Origin: Pseudomonas gingeri
GTDB lineage: Bacteria; Pseudomonadota; Gammaproteobacteria; Pseudomonadales; Pseudomonadaceae
NCBI RefSeq assembly: GCF_013386165.1
Contig: NZ_JACAOS010000003.1
Span: forward strand, 538,343-602,342
Reading direction: 5' to 3'
DNA: 64,000 nt
Every line of letters begins with the position of its first letter. Positions within the stretch are counted from its first letter, which is position 1. This document shows positions 43,010-51,099 of this stretch, piece by piece. The notes below the pieces were generated by a model, which ran no database searches, had not been told where the DNA came from, and worked only from the letters and a program-made list of their open reading frames with translations. A program made the translations under genes and the position numbers.

Positions 43010-43236
43010 GTGTCACCTCGTTACGGGAAGCGTTCGTAGTGGATGGACAGCAGGCTAGGGGAGTGGGTTGCAGATAAATCTATCGCTTGGAACATAGGTC
43101 GGGATTGCAGTAGCTGCAACCGCGGGTGGGTAATTGTTGGCGCTGCCGAATCGCGGACGACGAGTTTCATTATGTTTGGTCTTGGGGCAGTGATAGCCTT
43201 TTGCCGCCCTACAAAACAGTCATCAGGAAGCGTGAT

Positions 43237-44406
43237 TTGAAGACCAAGAATGGATTGCTGGTTACGTCAGGTTTGGGGCGAGCGACACGCCTGATGATTG
43301 GCCTGTCCCTGCTGGGGGCAGTGTGGGGAATCCCCTTGGCATACTCTGCGCAGGATCCGGCGGCGTCTGGTCCGAGCTTTTTATGTGGTGCGACGAATCG
43401 CGCCATCGAGAAGGTGATCTGCGCTGATCCCGAACTGTCTTCGCGGGATCGAACCCTGGCGGTGCTGTTTGCCGCATCCCGTGTCGATGCGTCAGGCAAA
43501 GGCCTTTCGCAGCAGCAAGGTTTGCAACGACAGTGGTTGAAAGACCGTGACAAAAGCTGTTCGACGGGCGATATACGCACATGCCTCGTCCACGCCTACG
43601 ATGATCGACTGGAGTCTCTGGCGGTTGCGGCGCTGTTCCAGGCACCGGACGTCGCGCTGGCAGAGTTGGCCCGACAGGATTCCAAAGCCGCTCCACTCTA
43701 TGAAGCCATCTATCGCTACGCGACCCTCGACAATGACGCTGAGCGTGTGATTACGGTGGGGAAACTGATTGCCCCAAGCTTCGAGGTGCTTCATGACAAG
43801 CCCTGGGCACAGTCTATATCCGGCATCGATGACGCACAGGGTGTGGCGTCGTCGGACAAGAATTTCTCGGCATTTCTGAGCATCGCGCCGGTCGGCGATT
43901 ATGCGTTGACGATGCCCTGTTCGGCGCTGGTGCGGCGGCCCGGATTAAGCGCTGCGATGGCCTCGGTCTACGGCAGCTCCCTGGATGGTCAACTGATCCG
44001 CAGCGACTGCAAGGCGATGACGCCACCCTTGCCGAAACTGGATCAGCTGACGAAAGCGGCGGAGGTGGTACAACCCTCCTGTCAGGGAACTATTCGCTTC
44101 AGTCTCGGACGTGAATTTGACCGGACGCTGTTGCTCATCCGTTTGCACAACGCTGATTTATGGAAGTCCTCAGCGCTCGCCGACAGTCCCAATGCGCAGG
44201 TTGAGAAGCACGGCAAGTCAGGAAACACTGTCGACAAGCCGCATTTCATCGCAGGACACACGGCGCTCATTCGTGACGCGAGCGATGAACTGGCGACCTA
44301 CTATTCGAGCCACTTCGGTGTCCCGCCAGCCCTTGCCAGGAAACAGGCCCGAAACGCCGTAAGTGCGCTGATCTCCGGAGCGTACAACCTTTGCGAGTGG
44401 GGCTGA
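43237..44406 (+). CDS. Exported LprI/DUF1311 N-terminal domain protein of unknown function
   Basis: A protein of about 389 residues with a signal sequence (LMIGLSLLGAVWGIPLAYSA). The first 100 mature residues match the lysozyme-inhibitor LprI/DUF1311 pattern: FLCGATNRAIEKVICADPELSSRDRTLAVLFAAS, QRQWLKDRDKSC and CLVHAYDDRLESL, with four conserved Cys probably in disulfides. The remaining 280 residues match no family I recognise. The start is taken at TTG 43237, with AGGAAG upstream; an internal ATG before the hydrophobic core is an alternative. A rhomboid protease gene starts 4 bp after its stop, so the two are probably expressed together. Function in envelope defence is speculation. Ahead of it, 43010-43236 holds no clear element. 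Confidence 0.72.
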   Translation: MKTKNGLLVTSGLGRATRLMIGLSLLGAVWGIPLAYSAQDPAASGPSFLCGATNRAIEKVICADPELSSRDRTLAVLFAASRVDASGKGLSQQQGLQRQWLKDRDKSCSTGDIRTCLVHAYDDRLESLAVAALFQAPDVALAELARQDSKAAPLYEAIYRYATLDNDAERVITVGKLIAPSFEVLHDKPWAQSISGIDDAQGVASSDKNFSAFLSIAPVGDYALTMPCSALVRRPGLSAAMASVYGSSLDGQLIRSDCKAMTPPLPKLDQLTKAAEVVQPSCQGTIRFSLGREFDRTLLLIRLHNADLWKSSALADSPNAQVEKHGKSGNTVDKPHFIAGHTALIRDASDELATYYSSHFGVPPALARKQARNAVSALISGAYNLCEWG

Positions 44407-44410
44407 GCCA

Positions 44411-45571
44411 ATGGATCGGATCGAGCCCACGATGGCCTCCTTTACCCCCGTGCAACTCCCGGCAGTGGGGGCTGGCAAGCCAATAGAAACGATCAGGATC
44501 CGCTTTGTCATTCGCCCTCAGCGCGGGCAGGGCGGCACTCTGTTGCGCTCAATGCTCAGGAAGGGCGAGTTGTGCATCTCTGACGAGGAGGTCACGTTCA
44601 TAAAGTCGCATCTGCGACTGTTTCGGTCCCCGGTCGAAACGACGCGGGTCATCCCGCGCGAACAGATCTTCGATGTCAAAATCATCAGGAAATACGTCTA
44701 TTTCGATGTCCATACGCCCACCGGCATTCAACGGGGCGTCTTGCTTGCGCCCAGCCGTGCCGAGGCGCAAAAACTGCTCGAGTGGCTAGGCGGGCAGGCA
44801 ACACCTACCCATGCGGCCGAGCAAATAGCGCTGTCGCGCTACAGCGAACAGATCGTTGCGTTGGCGCCGGTCACCTGGGTCACCTATGGGCTGATCGCGA
44901 TCAACGTGCTGGTGTACCTGGCGATGTGCGCGGGTGGCGTCGGTGTCATGGCGCAGAACCTGCCCTTGACCGTCAAGTGGGGTACGAACTTCGGCCCTTA
45001 CACCCTGGGGGGTGAATGGTGGCGCCTGGGCACCTCGGTGTTCGTCCATTTCGGGCTGATCCACCTGATGCTCAACATGTTCTCGCTGTACCAGATCGGT
45101 CGACTGGCGGAGCGTTTTTACGGCAGCGGGCGATTCCTTGCGTTGTACCTGTTTGCTGGCGTGACAGGCAGCATTGTCAGCCTGCTATGGCATCCGACGG
45201 TGAACAGTGCCGGCGCCTCGGGGGCCATTTTCGGCGTGTTCGGTGGGCTGCTGGTGTTCGTCGTGAAGTTCCGCCACGAGTTGCCGACGTCGATTGCCGT
45301 GCAGCAACGTGCCTCGATCCTGGTGCTTATCGGGTACAACCTGTTCTACGGTTTTACGCACCAAGGCATCGATAACGGCGCACATCTGGGAGGACTGCTG
45401 GGTGGCGCCTTGCTTGGCCTGACGCTGGCAAGGCCGCTCAATACAACGGCTCGCACCAAGGTTGCGCTGGAAAGCGCGTTGTTTTCCGCCGCGTTGGCAA
45501 TCTTCGTGCTTACCCGTTGGGGCGCTTCAGCGCGGCGGCCCGTGAGGAGCTTCAGTTCAGGAACGTGGTGA
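44411..45571 (+). CDS. Rhomboid-family intramembrane protease (truncated by apparent frameshift)
   Basis: An intramembrane serine protease of the rhomboid type. A cytosolic N-terminal domain of about 130 residues (with GTLLRSMLRKGELCISDEEVTF) precedes six or more helices. The rhomboid marks are TLGGEWWRLGTSVFVHFGLIHLMLNM, the catalytic Ser in NSAGASGAIFGVFGG and the catalytic His in NGAHLGGLLGGALLG. The frame ends 18 codons after the last helix at an unrelated tail (GASARRPVRSFSSGTW). Shifting by -1 at about 45517 gives RLGRFSAAAREELQFRN and continues for 140 more residues. The gene is therefore either frameshifted or uses -1 frameshifting. It starts 4 bp after the LprI-domain gene; ATG 44432 is another possible start. 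Confidence 0.85.
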   Translation: MDRIEPTMASFTPVQLPAVGAGKPIETIRIRFVIRPQRGQGGTLLRSMLRKGELCISDEEVTFIKSHLRLFRSPVETTRVIPREQIFDVKIIRKYVYFDVHTPTGIQRGVLLAPSRAEAQKLLEWLGGQATPTHAAEQIALSRYSEQIVALAPVTWVTYGLIAINVLVYLAMCAGGVGVMAQNLPLTVKWGTNFGPYTLGGEWWRLGTSVFVHFGLIHLMLNMFSLYQIGRLAERFYGSGRFLALYLFAGVTGSIVSLLWHPTVNSAGASGAIFGVFGGLLVFVVKFRHELPTSIAVQQRASILVLIGYNLFYGFTHQGIDNGAHLGGLLGGALLGLTLARPLNTTARTKVALESALFSAALAIFVLTRWGASARRPVRSFSSGTW

Positions 45572-45951
45572 CCCGCCTGGTGCCGCTCGAGCAAAAAGCC
45601 CTGAGTGACATGCTCACGCTCGCCCATGAGCCAGTCACGACGCAAAGCCAGAGGAATGCCATTGCCGGGGCCATTCTGCGGGATGTCGTCCCACAATGGG
45701 AGGTTATGTATTCGACCCTTGGCAGCGCCCACCTCCCCGCCAACTCGCCACAAACCGCGCTGCGGGCATCGATGCTGCGCTACTTCGACGACAATCGGAA
45801 TCTGTATCGCCTGACTGCCCAGGCGGTCCGCAATGCTCCTGCGTTGGACCCCATCGTGGACGGCAAGATCAAGGCCCTCAGGAACGACTCCAGGGCGCAG
45901 GTTGCCTTTATCAAGACACTCGCCGCCCTTAACACCGGCGGCCACGGATAG
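45517..45951 (+). CDS. C-terminal cytosolic part of the rhomboid protein, in the -1 frame
   Basis: An open frame of 144 codons overlapping the rhomboid end by 55 bp. It has no own start with ribosome site (TTG 45517 is only where the frames can join). The product LVPLEQKALSDMLTLAHEP..., QWEVMYSTLGSAHLPANSPQTALRASMLRYFDDNRNLYRL is soluble and helical, ending TLAALNTGGHG. Amino-acid usage looks like real coding sequence. Joined to the rhomboid frame at CGTTGGGG (45515-45522), it would give a protein of about 510 residues. A REP doublet begins 4 bp after its stop. Confidence 0.7.
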   Translation: MGRFSAAAREELQFRNVVTRLVPLEQKALSDMLTLAHEPVTTQSQRNAIAGAILRDVVPQWEVMYSTLGSAHLPANSPQTALRASMLRYFDDNRNLYRLTAQAVRNAPALDPIVDGKIKALRNDSRAQVAFIKTLAALNTGGHG

Positions 45952-45954
45952 TGT

Positions 45955-46088
45955 GTGTGGCGAGCGGGCTTGCCCGCGCTGGGCCGCGAAGCGGCCCTAA
46001 AACCAGAGAGCTCGGTGTATCAGGTGCACCGAGGTGAACGGTTTTGCGACTGCTTCGCAGCCGAGCGCGGGCAAGCCCGCTCGCCACA
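45955..46088. repeat. REP doublet (REPIN)
   Basis: TGTGGCGAGCGGGCTTGCCC at the left and GGGCAAGCCCGCTCGCCACA at the right are inverted REP units. The inner arms are GGGCCGCGAAGCGGCCC and CTGCTTCGCAGCC, and the loop contains CTCGGTGTATCAGGTGCACCGAGG, itself partly palindromic. The outer units are nearly identical to the doublet at 11254-11386. It fills the gap between two convergent genes, a usual REP location. Confidence 0.9.
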
Positions 46089-46103
46089 GGATTGTGCTCG
46101 CTC

Positions 46104-46817
46104 TTATCTCCCTTGCGTTAGCGTGGCACTGGCCATCTGCTGGGGTTTGCAGTTGAGGTAGGTCGAGGATTTCAACCAATGCTTGTCCGGGTACCAGACA
46201 AACATGAACTGGCCGCCCTTGAGTTTGTCGACCACTTGCCGCGCGACTTGCGGGCGGACGGCGGGACAGCCCTGGCTGCGGCCGAGACGACCTTCGCGCT
46301 TGCTCCACAAGGGGCTCACGTAGTCGGCGGCGTGAATCACGATGTCGCGGTCGCGGGCACGGTCATTGAAGCCCGGTTCCAGGCCGTCCATGCGCAGTGA
46401 ATAGCCATGGGTGCCCTCATAACTTTCCTGGGTGCGGAACAGACCCAGGCTCGATTGGTAACTGCCCATCTGGTTGGAGAACTGGGTGGCGAAATTTTCC
46501 CCGGATTTCTGCCCGTGGGCGACCAGATCACGCAGCACCAGGGTCTTCTTGCGCAGATCGAAGATCCACAGGCGCCGCTTGGTCGAGGGCTGCGAGTAGT
46601 CGATCACCGCCAGACGCACGGATTGCTCGAGGCCACTGTTTATGGCGCATTGCATGGCATTCAGGGCGTTTTTCAGAACCCGGGGGTTGAGTTCCGGCGC
46701 GGCGTGCGCGAGTCTGCGATACAGCGTCGGTTCATGGCTGCTGGCGGCCAGGGCAGAACCGACGGGTGCGGCCAGGGTCAGAATCATCAAGCAGAGCCGA
46801 TAACAAGAAGTCAACAT
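46104..46817 (-). CDS. Murein L,D-transpeptidase catalytic-domain family protein
   Basis: A 237-residue exported protein (signal LCLMILTLAAPVGSALA) of the YkuD-like murein L,D-transpeptidase catalytic domain family. Key blocks: VIDYSQPSTKRRLWIFDLRKKTLVLRDLVAHGQKSG, THGYSLRMDGLEPGFNDRARDRDIVIHAADYVS (His) and GRLGRSQGCPAVRPQ (SxGC with the catalytic Cys). Such enzymes form 3-3 crosslinks or attach or cleave peptides on peptidoglycan in the periplasm. It is divergent from a YcbB-type L,D-transpeptidase gene, with 142 bp between starts. The REP doublet lies just past its stop. Confidence 0.86.
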   Translation of the reverse strand: MLTSCYRLCLMILTLAAPVGSALAASSHEPTLYRRLAHAAPELNPRVLKNALNAMQCAINSGLEQSVRLAVIDYSQPSTKRRLWIFDLRKKTLVLRDLVAHGQKSGENFATQFSNQMGSYQSSLGLFRTQESYEGTHGYSLRMDGLEPGFNDRARDRDIVIHAADYVSPLWSKREGRLGRSQGCPAVRPQVARQVVDKLKGGQFMFVWYPDKHWLKSSTYLNCKPQQMASATLTQGR

Positions 46818-46959
46818 GGAAAGAGTGCCTCGGCCGTCAGTGCAGGCTCACGCATCTTGTCGGTCTTCGAGTAGCGTGGTCACTCGCTGCGCGAAGGTTT
46901 TTCACCTCTGTTGCAGCAGTACACCATCAATGCGACGACCGTGGATTGGAGTCAAGCCG

Positions 46960-48537
46960 TTGTTCAAAAAACACGCATATTACTTGAGCCTGTGCCTGCT
47001 CGTGACGCCACTGGTCGCGATGGCCGACGATCCGCTGACCGATCCGCCGAGCCCTTTACCGTCGTTCCTGGCGCAGTTGTCGAGCGATTGCCCGGCGCTC
47101 GCGGCACAACTGGACGCGCCGACACAACAGCGCTTGCAGGCGTTTTACCAACAGCAGACTGAGGTGCCCATCTGGTCCGCCGGGCGTCTGTCGGCCTTAC
47201 AGGCGCAGTTGCCGTTGTTGGCCGATGATGGCCTGGACCCGGCGCGTTATCCGATGCCCCAGGACGCAGGTGCCGGTAGTCCGCTGTGCAGCGATGTCGA
47301 GATCAGCCGAGAGTATCTGCAAGCCTTGCAGGACCTGCATTTTGGGCGCTTGCCGCAGGCGCGCTTCGAACCGCTCTGGCAGGCCCAGCCGCCGGCGCGG
47401 GACGCCAATGCCGAGCTGCTGGCGCTGGCGACGACGGGGCTGCAGGACCTGGCCCAGGCGTTCGATCAGGCGCGGCCGAATATCGAGTTGTACCGAAGCT
47501 TGCGTCGTGCCTATGCGGCCGTGCGCCAACAGCCATTGGCGCACTGGTCGACGATCGCCAGCGGCCCCTTGCTGCGTCCTGGCATGGAGGACGCGCGGGT
47601 GCCCGCGTTGGCGCAGCGCATGCTCGCCGAGGGGTATCTGGAGAGGCTGCCTGCCGGTCCTGAAAAGATCTATGGCGAGGAACTGATCGGTGCGGTCAAA
47701 CACTTCCAACTGAGTCATTCGTTGCAGGGCGATGGGGTCATCGGCGCCGGCACCCTGACCGAACTGAATATCAGCCCGGCGCTACGGCGCGAGCAGTTGC
47801 GCATCAACCTCGAACGCTTTCGCTGGCTGGCGCCGGACCTGGAGCCCGAGGGGCTGCTGGTCAATGTCGCGGCGGCGCAATTGAGCTTCTACCACGACGG
47901 TGCGCCGGTGTGGCAGACGCGTCTTCAGGTGGGGCGTGCCGACCGGCAGACGCCGTTGTTGAAGTCACGGGTCACCCGACTGACCTTGAATCCGACCTGG
48001 ACCGTACCGCCGACCATCATGCGCGAGGACAAGCTGCCAGCCATTCGCCAGGACCCGGCGGCGTACCTGAGCCAACAGAACCTGCAGGTGCTGGACAGTG
48101 CAGGCAATCCGCTGGCGGTGGACGCCGTCGATTGGGAACGGCCCGGCAATATCATGCTGCGCCAGGGGGCCGGTCCGAGGAACCCGCTGGGCAAGATCGT
48201 CCTGCGTTTCCCCAATCCCTTTTCGGTGTACCTGCACGACACGCCGAGCCAGCCGCTGTTTGCCAAAGGCCCACGGGCTTTCAGCTCGGGCTGTGTGCGC
48301 GTCGAGCAACCGATGCACCTGCGGGACCTGATGCTGACTCCGGCCGAGCGCGCGCGGACTGAGGAGTTACTGGCCAGTGGCACCACCCACGAATACCGAC
48401 TGACCGCGCCGGTACCGATCCTGCTCGGTTACTGGACGGTGCAAGTCGATAGTGATGGAACCTTGCTGTATGCCCCGGATATCTATGGGCACGATCCGGT
48501 GCTGCTGAAGGCCTTGGGAGCCATGTCCGGTCGTTGA
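46960..48537 (+). CDS. YcbB/LdtD-type L,D-transpeptidase
   Basis: A periplasmic L,D-transpeptidase of about 525 residues that makes 3-3 (mDAP-mDAP) crosslinks. A signal peptide (YYLSLCLLVTPLVAMA) is followed by the LdtD scaffold domain, a peptidoglycan-binding helix bundle (EELIGAVKHFQLSHSLQGDGVIGAGTLTELN), INLERFRWLAPDLEPEGLLVNVAAAQLSFYHDG typical of YcbB, and the catalytic YkuD domain (SRVTRLTLNPTWTVPPTIMREDKLP, LHDTPSQPLFAKGPRAFSSGCVRVEQP with the catalytic Cys). The TTG at 46960, with GGAG eight bases upstream, fits the signal peptide; ATG 46930 would add ten residues, and the frame is open to 46816. Confidence 0.88.
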   Translation: MFKKHAYYLSLCLLVTPLVAMADDPLTDPPSPLPSFLAQLSSDCPALAAQLDAPTQQRLQAFYQQQTEVPIWSAGRLSALQAQLPLLADDGLDPARYPMPQDAGAGSPLCSDVEISREYLQALQDLHFGRLPQARFEPLWQAQPPARDANAELLALATTGLQDLAQAFDQARPNIELYRSLRRAYAAVRQQPLAHWSTIASGPLLRPGMEDARVPALAQRMLAEGYLERLPAGPEKIYGEELIGAVKHFQLSHSLQGDGVIGAGTLTELNISPALRREQLRINLERFRWLAPDLEPEGLLVNVAAAQLSFYHDGAPVWQTRLQVGRADRQTPLLKSRVTRLTLNPTWTVPPTIMREDKLPAIRQDPAAYLSQQNLQVLDSAGNPLAVDAVDWERPGNIMLRQGAGPRNPLGKIVLRFPNPFSVYLHDTPSQPLFAKGPRAFSSGCVRVEQPMHLRDLMLTPAERARTEELLASGTTHEYRLTAPVPILLGYWTVQVDSDGTLLYAPDIYGHDPVLLKALGAMSGR

Positions 48538-48579
48538 GCACTGCAATCGAACGACCACCTCCTGTCCGCTGGCCGTCAG

Positions 48580-49545
48580 TCAGTGCGTCGTGGGCTGGAA
48601 CTGCTTTCTGTAAGCAGCCGGCAGCAGGCCGACGCGCTGCTGAAAGAGCCGGCGAAAGGAGTTGCTGTCTTCGTAGCCCACGGCGTTGGTGATGTTGCCC
48701 ACGCTCATTCGGGTCGATTCGAGCAAGTACTTTGCCCGCTCCAGACGCAGCGTCTGAAGATAAAGCAGGGGCGGGTAACCGGTGGCTTCCTTGAAGCGTC
48801 TTTTGAAGTTCCTGACACCAAAGGCGAATTGTTGAGCGACGTGATCAATCAGCAGCGGTTGCTGGAAATGCTCTTCCAGCCAGTCCTGAACCCGCACTAT
48901 CTCTTCGTCCCCGTGAAGTTTTGGCGCTGACCACGTGGCATAGGCCGCCTGCTGGGTTCGGACATTGTCGACCAGCAAATACTTGCCGCACTTGCGGGCC
49001 AGATCGAGGGACGCGAAACGGCGCACCAGAAACAGCAGCAGATCCATGGCGGCACTCGCACCGCCGCTGGTGATCAGGCGATTGTCCTCGCACAGCATTT
49101 GCGCTTCATCCAGATCGGCCTTGGCGTAGCGTCGACGAAAAAGCTCGGCAAAGGCCCAATGGGTGGTTGCCCGAGCGCCGTCCAGCAGACCGGTTTCGGC
49201 CAGCAGAAACGCCGCCGTGCACATGGAGGCCACCACCGCCCCTTGCCCGTGCTGTTGTCGCAGCCAGGGTCCATAACCGGCGAAGGTCGGCAGGGCATCT
49301 TTCAGGGTGAAAAGAAAACCCGGGATCAGCACCAGATCGGTACGGGCTATCGCCTCGATGGACCGGTTCACTCGCAGCGTCTGGCCGCCCCAGGCCGTGA
49401 CATCCGTGCCCTCAAGCGAGGCACAGAGCACCTCGAAGGGTGGGGCGGCGGGGTCGGCGAACAGGTTGGCGGCGCTCAGGACTTCAAGGGCCAGGGTCGC
49501 GCTCGCAGCGGAACATTGATCAACCAGTAGCAAGGTGATGTGCAT
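48580..49545 (-). CDS. GlxA-family AraC-type regulator (DJ-1/PfpI domain plus HTH)
   Basis: A 321-residue regulator with an N-terminal DJ-1/PfpI-like domain (ITLLLVDQCSAASATLALEVLSAANLF; DLVLIPGFLFTL; AVVASMCTAAFLLAETGLLDGARATTHWAF, where the nucleophile-elbow region is kept) and a C-terminal AraC DNA-binding domain (LLIDHVAQQFAFGVRNFKRRFKEATG and MSVGNITNAVGYEDSNSFRRLFQQRVG). Relatives respond to amines such as carnitine, glycine betaine or arginine. The start ATG lies inside one arm of an inverted repeat (49540-49590). It is convergent with the LdtD gene; its target is not obvious. Confidence 0.9.
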   Translation of the reverse strand: MHITLLLVDQCSAASATLALEVLSAANLFADPAAPPFEVLCASLEGTDVTAWGGQTLRVNRSIEAIARTDLVLIPGFLFTLKDALPTFAGYGPWLRQQHGQGAVVASMCTAAFLLAETGLLDGARATTHWAFAELFRRRYAKADLDEAQMLCEDNRLITSGGASAAMDLLLFLVRRFASLDLARKCGKYLLVDNVRTQQAAYATWSAPKLHGDEEIVRVQDWLEEHFQQPLLIDHVAQQFAFGVRNFKRRFKEATGYPPLLYLQTLRLERAKYLLESTRMSVGNITNAVGYEDSNSFRRLFQQRVGLLPAAYRKQFQPTTH

Positions 49546-49590
49546 AAAGGCTCGATTGCGCTTTTCGCATGAAATAAGTCATTTATGCAC
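49540..49590. promoter_or_regulatory. 9-bp inverted repeat spanning the GlxA-type regulator promoter
   Basis: GTGCATAAA (49540-49548) and TTTATGCAC (49582-49590) are perfect inverted repeats 33 bp apart, centre to centre about 42 bp. The left arm includes the regulator's own start codon (ATG at 49545-49543). This geometry, four helical turns, suits autorepression by a dimer bound at both arms. Binding by the GlxA-type protein is inference. Confidence 0.45.
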
Positions 49591-49652
49591 CTACTGTAAC
49601 CCAACCGTCGCCCCGTACAGTACGCCGCAGTCTTCTTTCAATCGGTGTCTCT

Positions 49653-50204
49653 ATGAATTTGTGGTTCAGGCTTGTGCTCATGCTGTTTCGTCGTCCCTGG
49701 CGCAAGCCCGTCGACGGCTTGGCCACCACGGTCATCTCCATGCGGGTCTGGCCGTCGGATCTCGATCTCAATCGGCATGTCACCAATGGCCGGTATTTCA
49801 ACATGGCCGATGTCGGGCGCATGGACTTCGTGCTGCGCAGTGGTGCCTATCGCGCCGCCTTGCGTCACCGGGCGGTACCGATCGTGGGGGATACCTGGGG
49901 CAAGTTCCGTCGAGAGTTGAAACTGTTCGAGGCGTTCGAGATTCACAGCCGGATCCTCGGCTGGGATCAGAAGTGGAGCTTTATGGAGCACCGCTTCGTG
50001 AGCAAGGGCCGGGTGGTCGGCACGGTGGTGATGCGCGGCGTGTTTCGTTCTGCCCGGGGCATCGTGGCGCCGAGTGAGTTCGTCCAGGAAATGGGCTTGA
50101 CCGAACAGCCGGCGGATATGCCGAAATGGCTGACGGACTGGTCCAACTGTTGTGATGGGATGAGCGCGCAGATTCGAGAGGAAGAACATCAAGTGGCATC
50201 ATGA
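49653..50204 (+). CDS. Hot-dog fold acyl-CoA thioesterase
   Basis: A 183-residue 4-hydroxybenzoyl-CoA-thioesterase-like protein (thioesterase superfamily type PF13279). MRVWPSDLDLNRHVTNGRYFNMADVGRMDF is the conserved hot-dog block, with the family's Asp and Asn. KFRRELKLFEAFEIHSRILGWDQKWSFMEHRFV follows, and VGTVVMRGVFR completes it. It probably hydrolyses acyl-CoA esters in the cytosol. The N-terminal NLWFRLVLMLFRRPWRKPVDG is hydrophobic/basic and could anchor it to the membrane. The substrate is unknown. The EcsC gene follows 110 bp later. Confidence 0.83.
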   Translation: MNLWFRLVLMLFRRPWRKPVDGLATTVISMRVWPSDLDLNRHVTNGRYFNMADVGRMDFVLRSGAYRAALRHRAVPIVGDTWGKFRRELKLFEAFEIHSRILGWDQKWSFMEHRFVSKGRVVGTVVMRGVFRSARGIVAPSEFVQEMGLTEQPADMPKWLTDWSNCCDGMSAQIREEEHQVAS

Positions 50205-50314
50205 CTTGCCATTTTCATGGCGTGACGGCACCTTGATACAAACGTTGCAGCAACGCTGTACTGGAACTCTTTGTCCTGTCGCTGACCCGCCAACCCAGTA
50301 TCGAGTACGGATTG

Positions 50315-51064
50315 ATGAGCTTCTCGGAAGAAGACCGGCATGAATTGCAATGCGCAAAGAATCTGCTGGAGAACCCCGGCTTTGTCGCCAAGCTGACCAA
50401 CATTATCGGCATGCCCATAGAGGCCGCGCTGGCGCGACTGCCCAACAGCGTCACCAGCAAAATTACCGTCATCACTCAATCCGCGTTGATGAAGGCCCTC
50501 GATGCCGCCGTGTTTACCATGAAGGATGTGCCGGGCGAGAAGCCTTCCAACCTTTGGCACAAGGCAGGCATTGCCGTCAGCGGGGGCGTCGGGGGCTTTT
50601 TCGGTTTCGCCGGGCTCAGTGTGGAGCTGCCGCTCTCCACCTCGATCATGCTTCGCTCCATTGCCGATATCGCCAGGAGCCATGAAGAGCGCATTGACAC
50701 GGATGAAGCGAAACAGGCTTGCCTGGCGGTCTTTGCACTCGGCGGCAGATCGTCGAAAGACGATGATTCGGAAACCGGTTATTACACCGTGCGTGCCGCG
50801 TTGGCGAAGTCCCTGTCGGATGGCTCGATACTCAAGCTGGTCGCCACCATTGCCGAGCGCTTCAGTGTCAATGTGGGCGAGAAAGCCGCCGCCCAGGCGA
50901 TCCCCGCGATCGGCGCCGTGGGCGGTGCGCTGATCAACCTGGCCTTCATCAATCATTTTCAGGATATGGCACACGGGCATTTCATTATCCGAAAGCTGGA
51001 AAGGCGTTACGGGCAGAAGGCCGTCCAGCAGCTCTACCAATCCCTTTCGACCTTGGCCGTTTGA
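50315..51064 (+). CDS. EcsC family protein
   Basis: A protein of about 249 residues of the EcsC family (named after a Bacillus ABC-transporter locus; function unclear). Marks: HKAGIAVSGGVGGFFGFAGLSVELPLSTSIMLRSIADIARSHEE, CLAVFALGGRS, and a C-terminal AAQAIPAIGAVGGALINLAFINHFQDMAHGHFIIRKLERRYG. Gly-rich hydrophobic segments suggest membrane association. The ATG at 50315 is preferred over the TTG one codon earlier. It is convergent with an AraC regulator gene. Confidence 0.85.
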   Translation: MSFSEEDRHELQCAKNLLENPGFVAKLTNIIGMPIEAALARLPNSVTSKITVITQSALMKALDAAVFTMKDVPGEKPSNLWHKAGIAVSGGVGGFFGFAGLSVELPLSTSIMLRSIADIARSHEERIDTDEAKQACLAVFALGGRSSKDDDSETGYYTVRAALAKSLSDGSILKLVATIAERFSVNVGEKAAAQAIPAIGAVGGALINLAFINHFQDMAHGHFIIRKLERRYGQKAVQQLYQSLSTLAV

Positions 51065-51099
51065 TCAGTCGCCGCGTATCAGATCTGCAGGGCGTTCCA

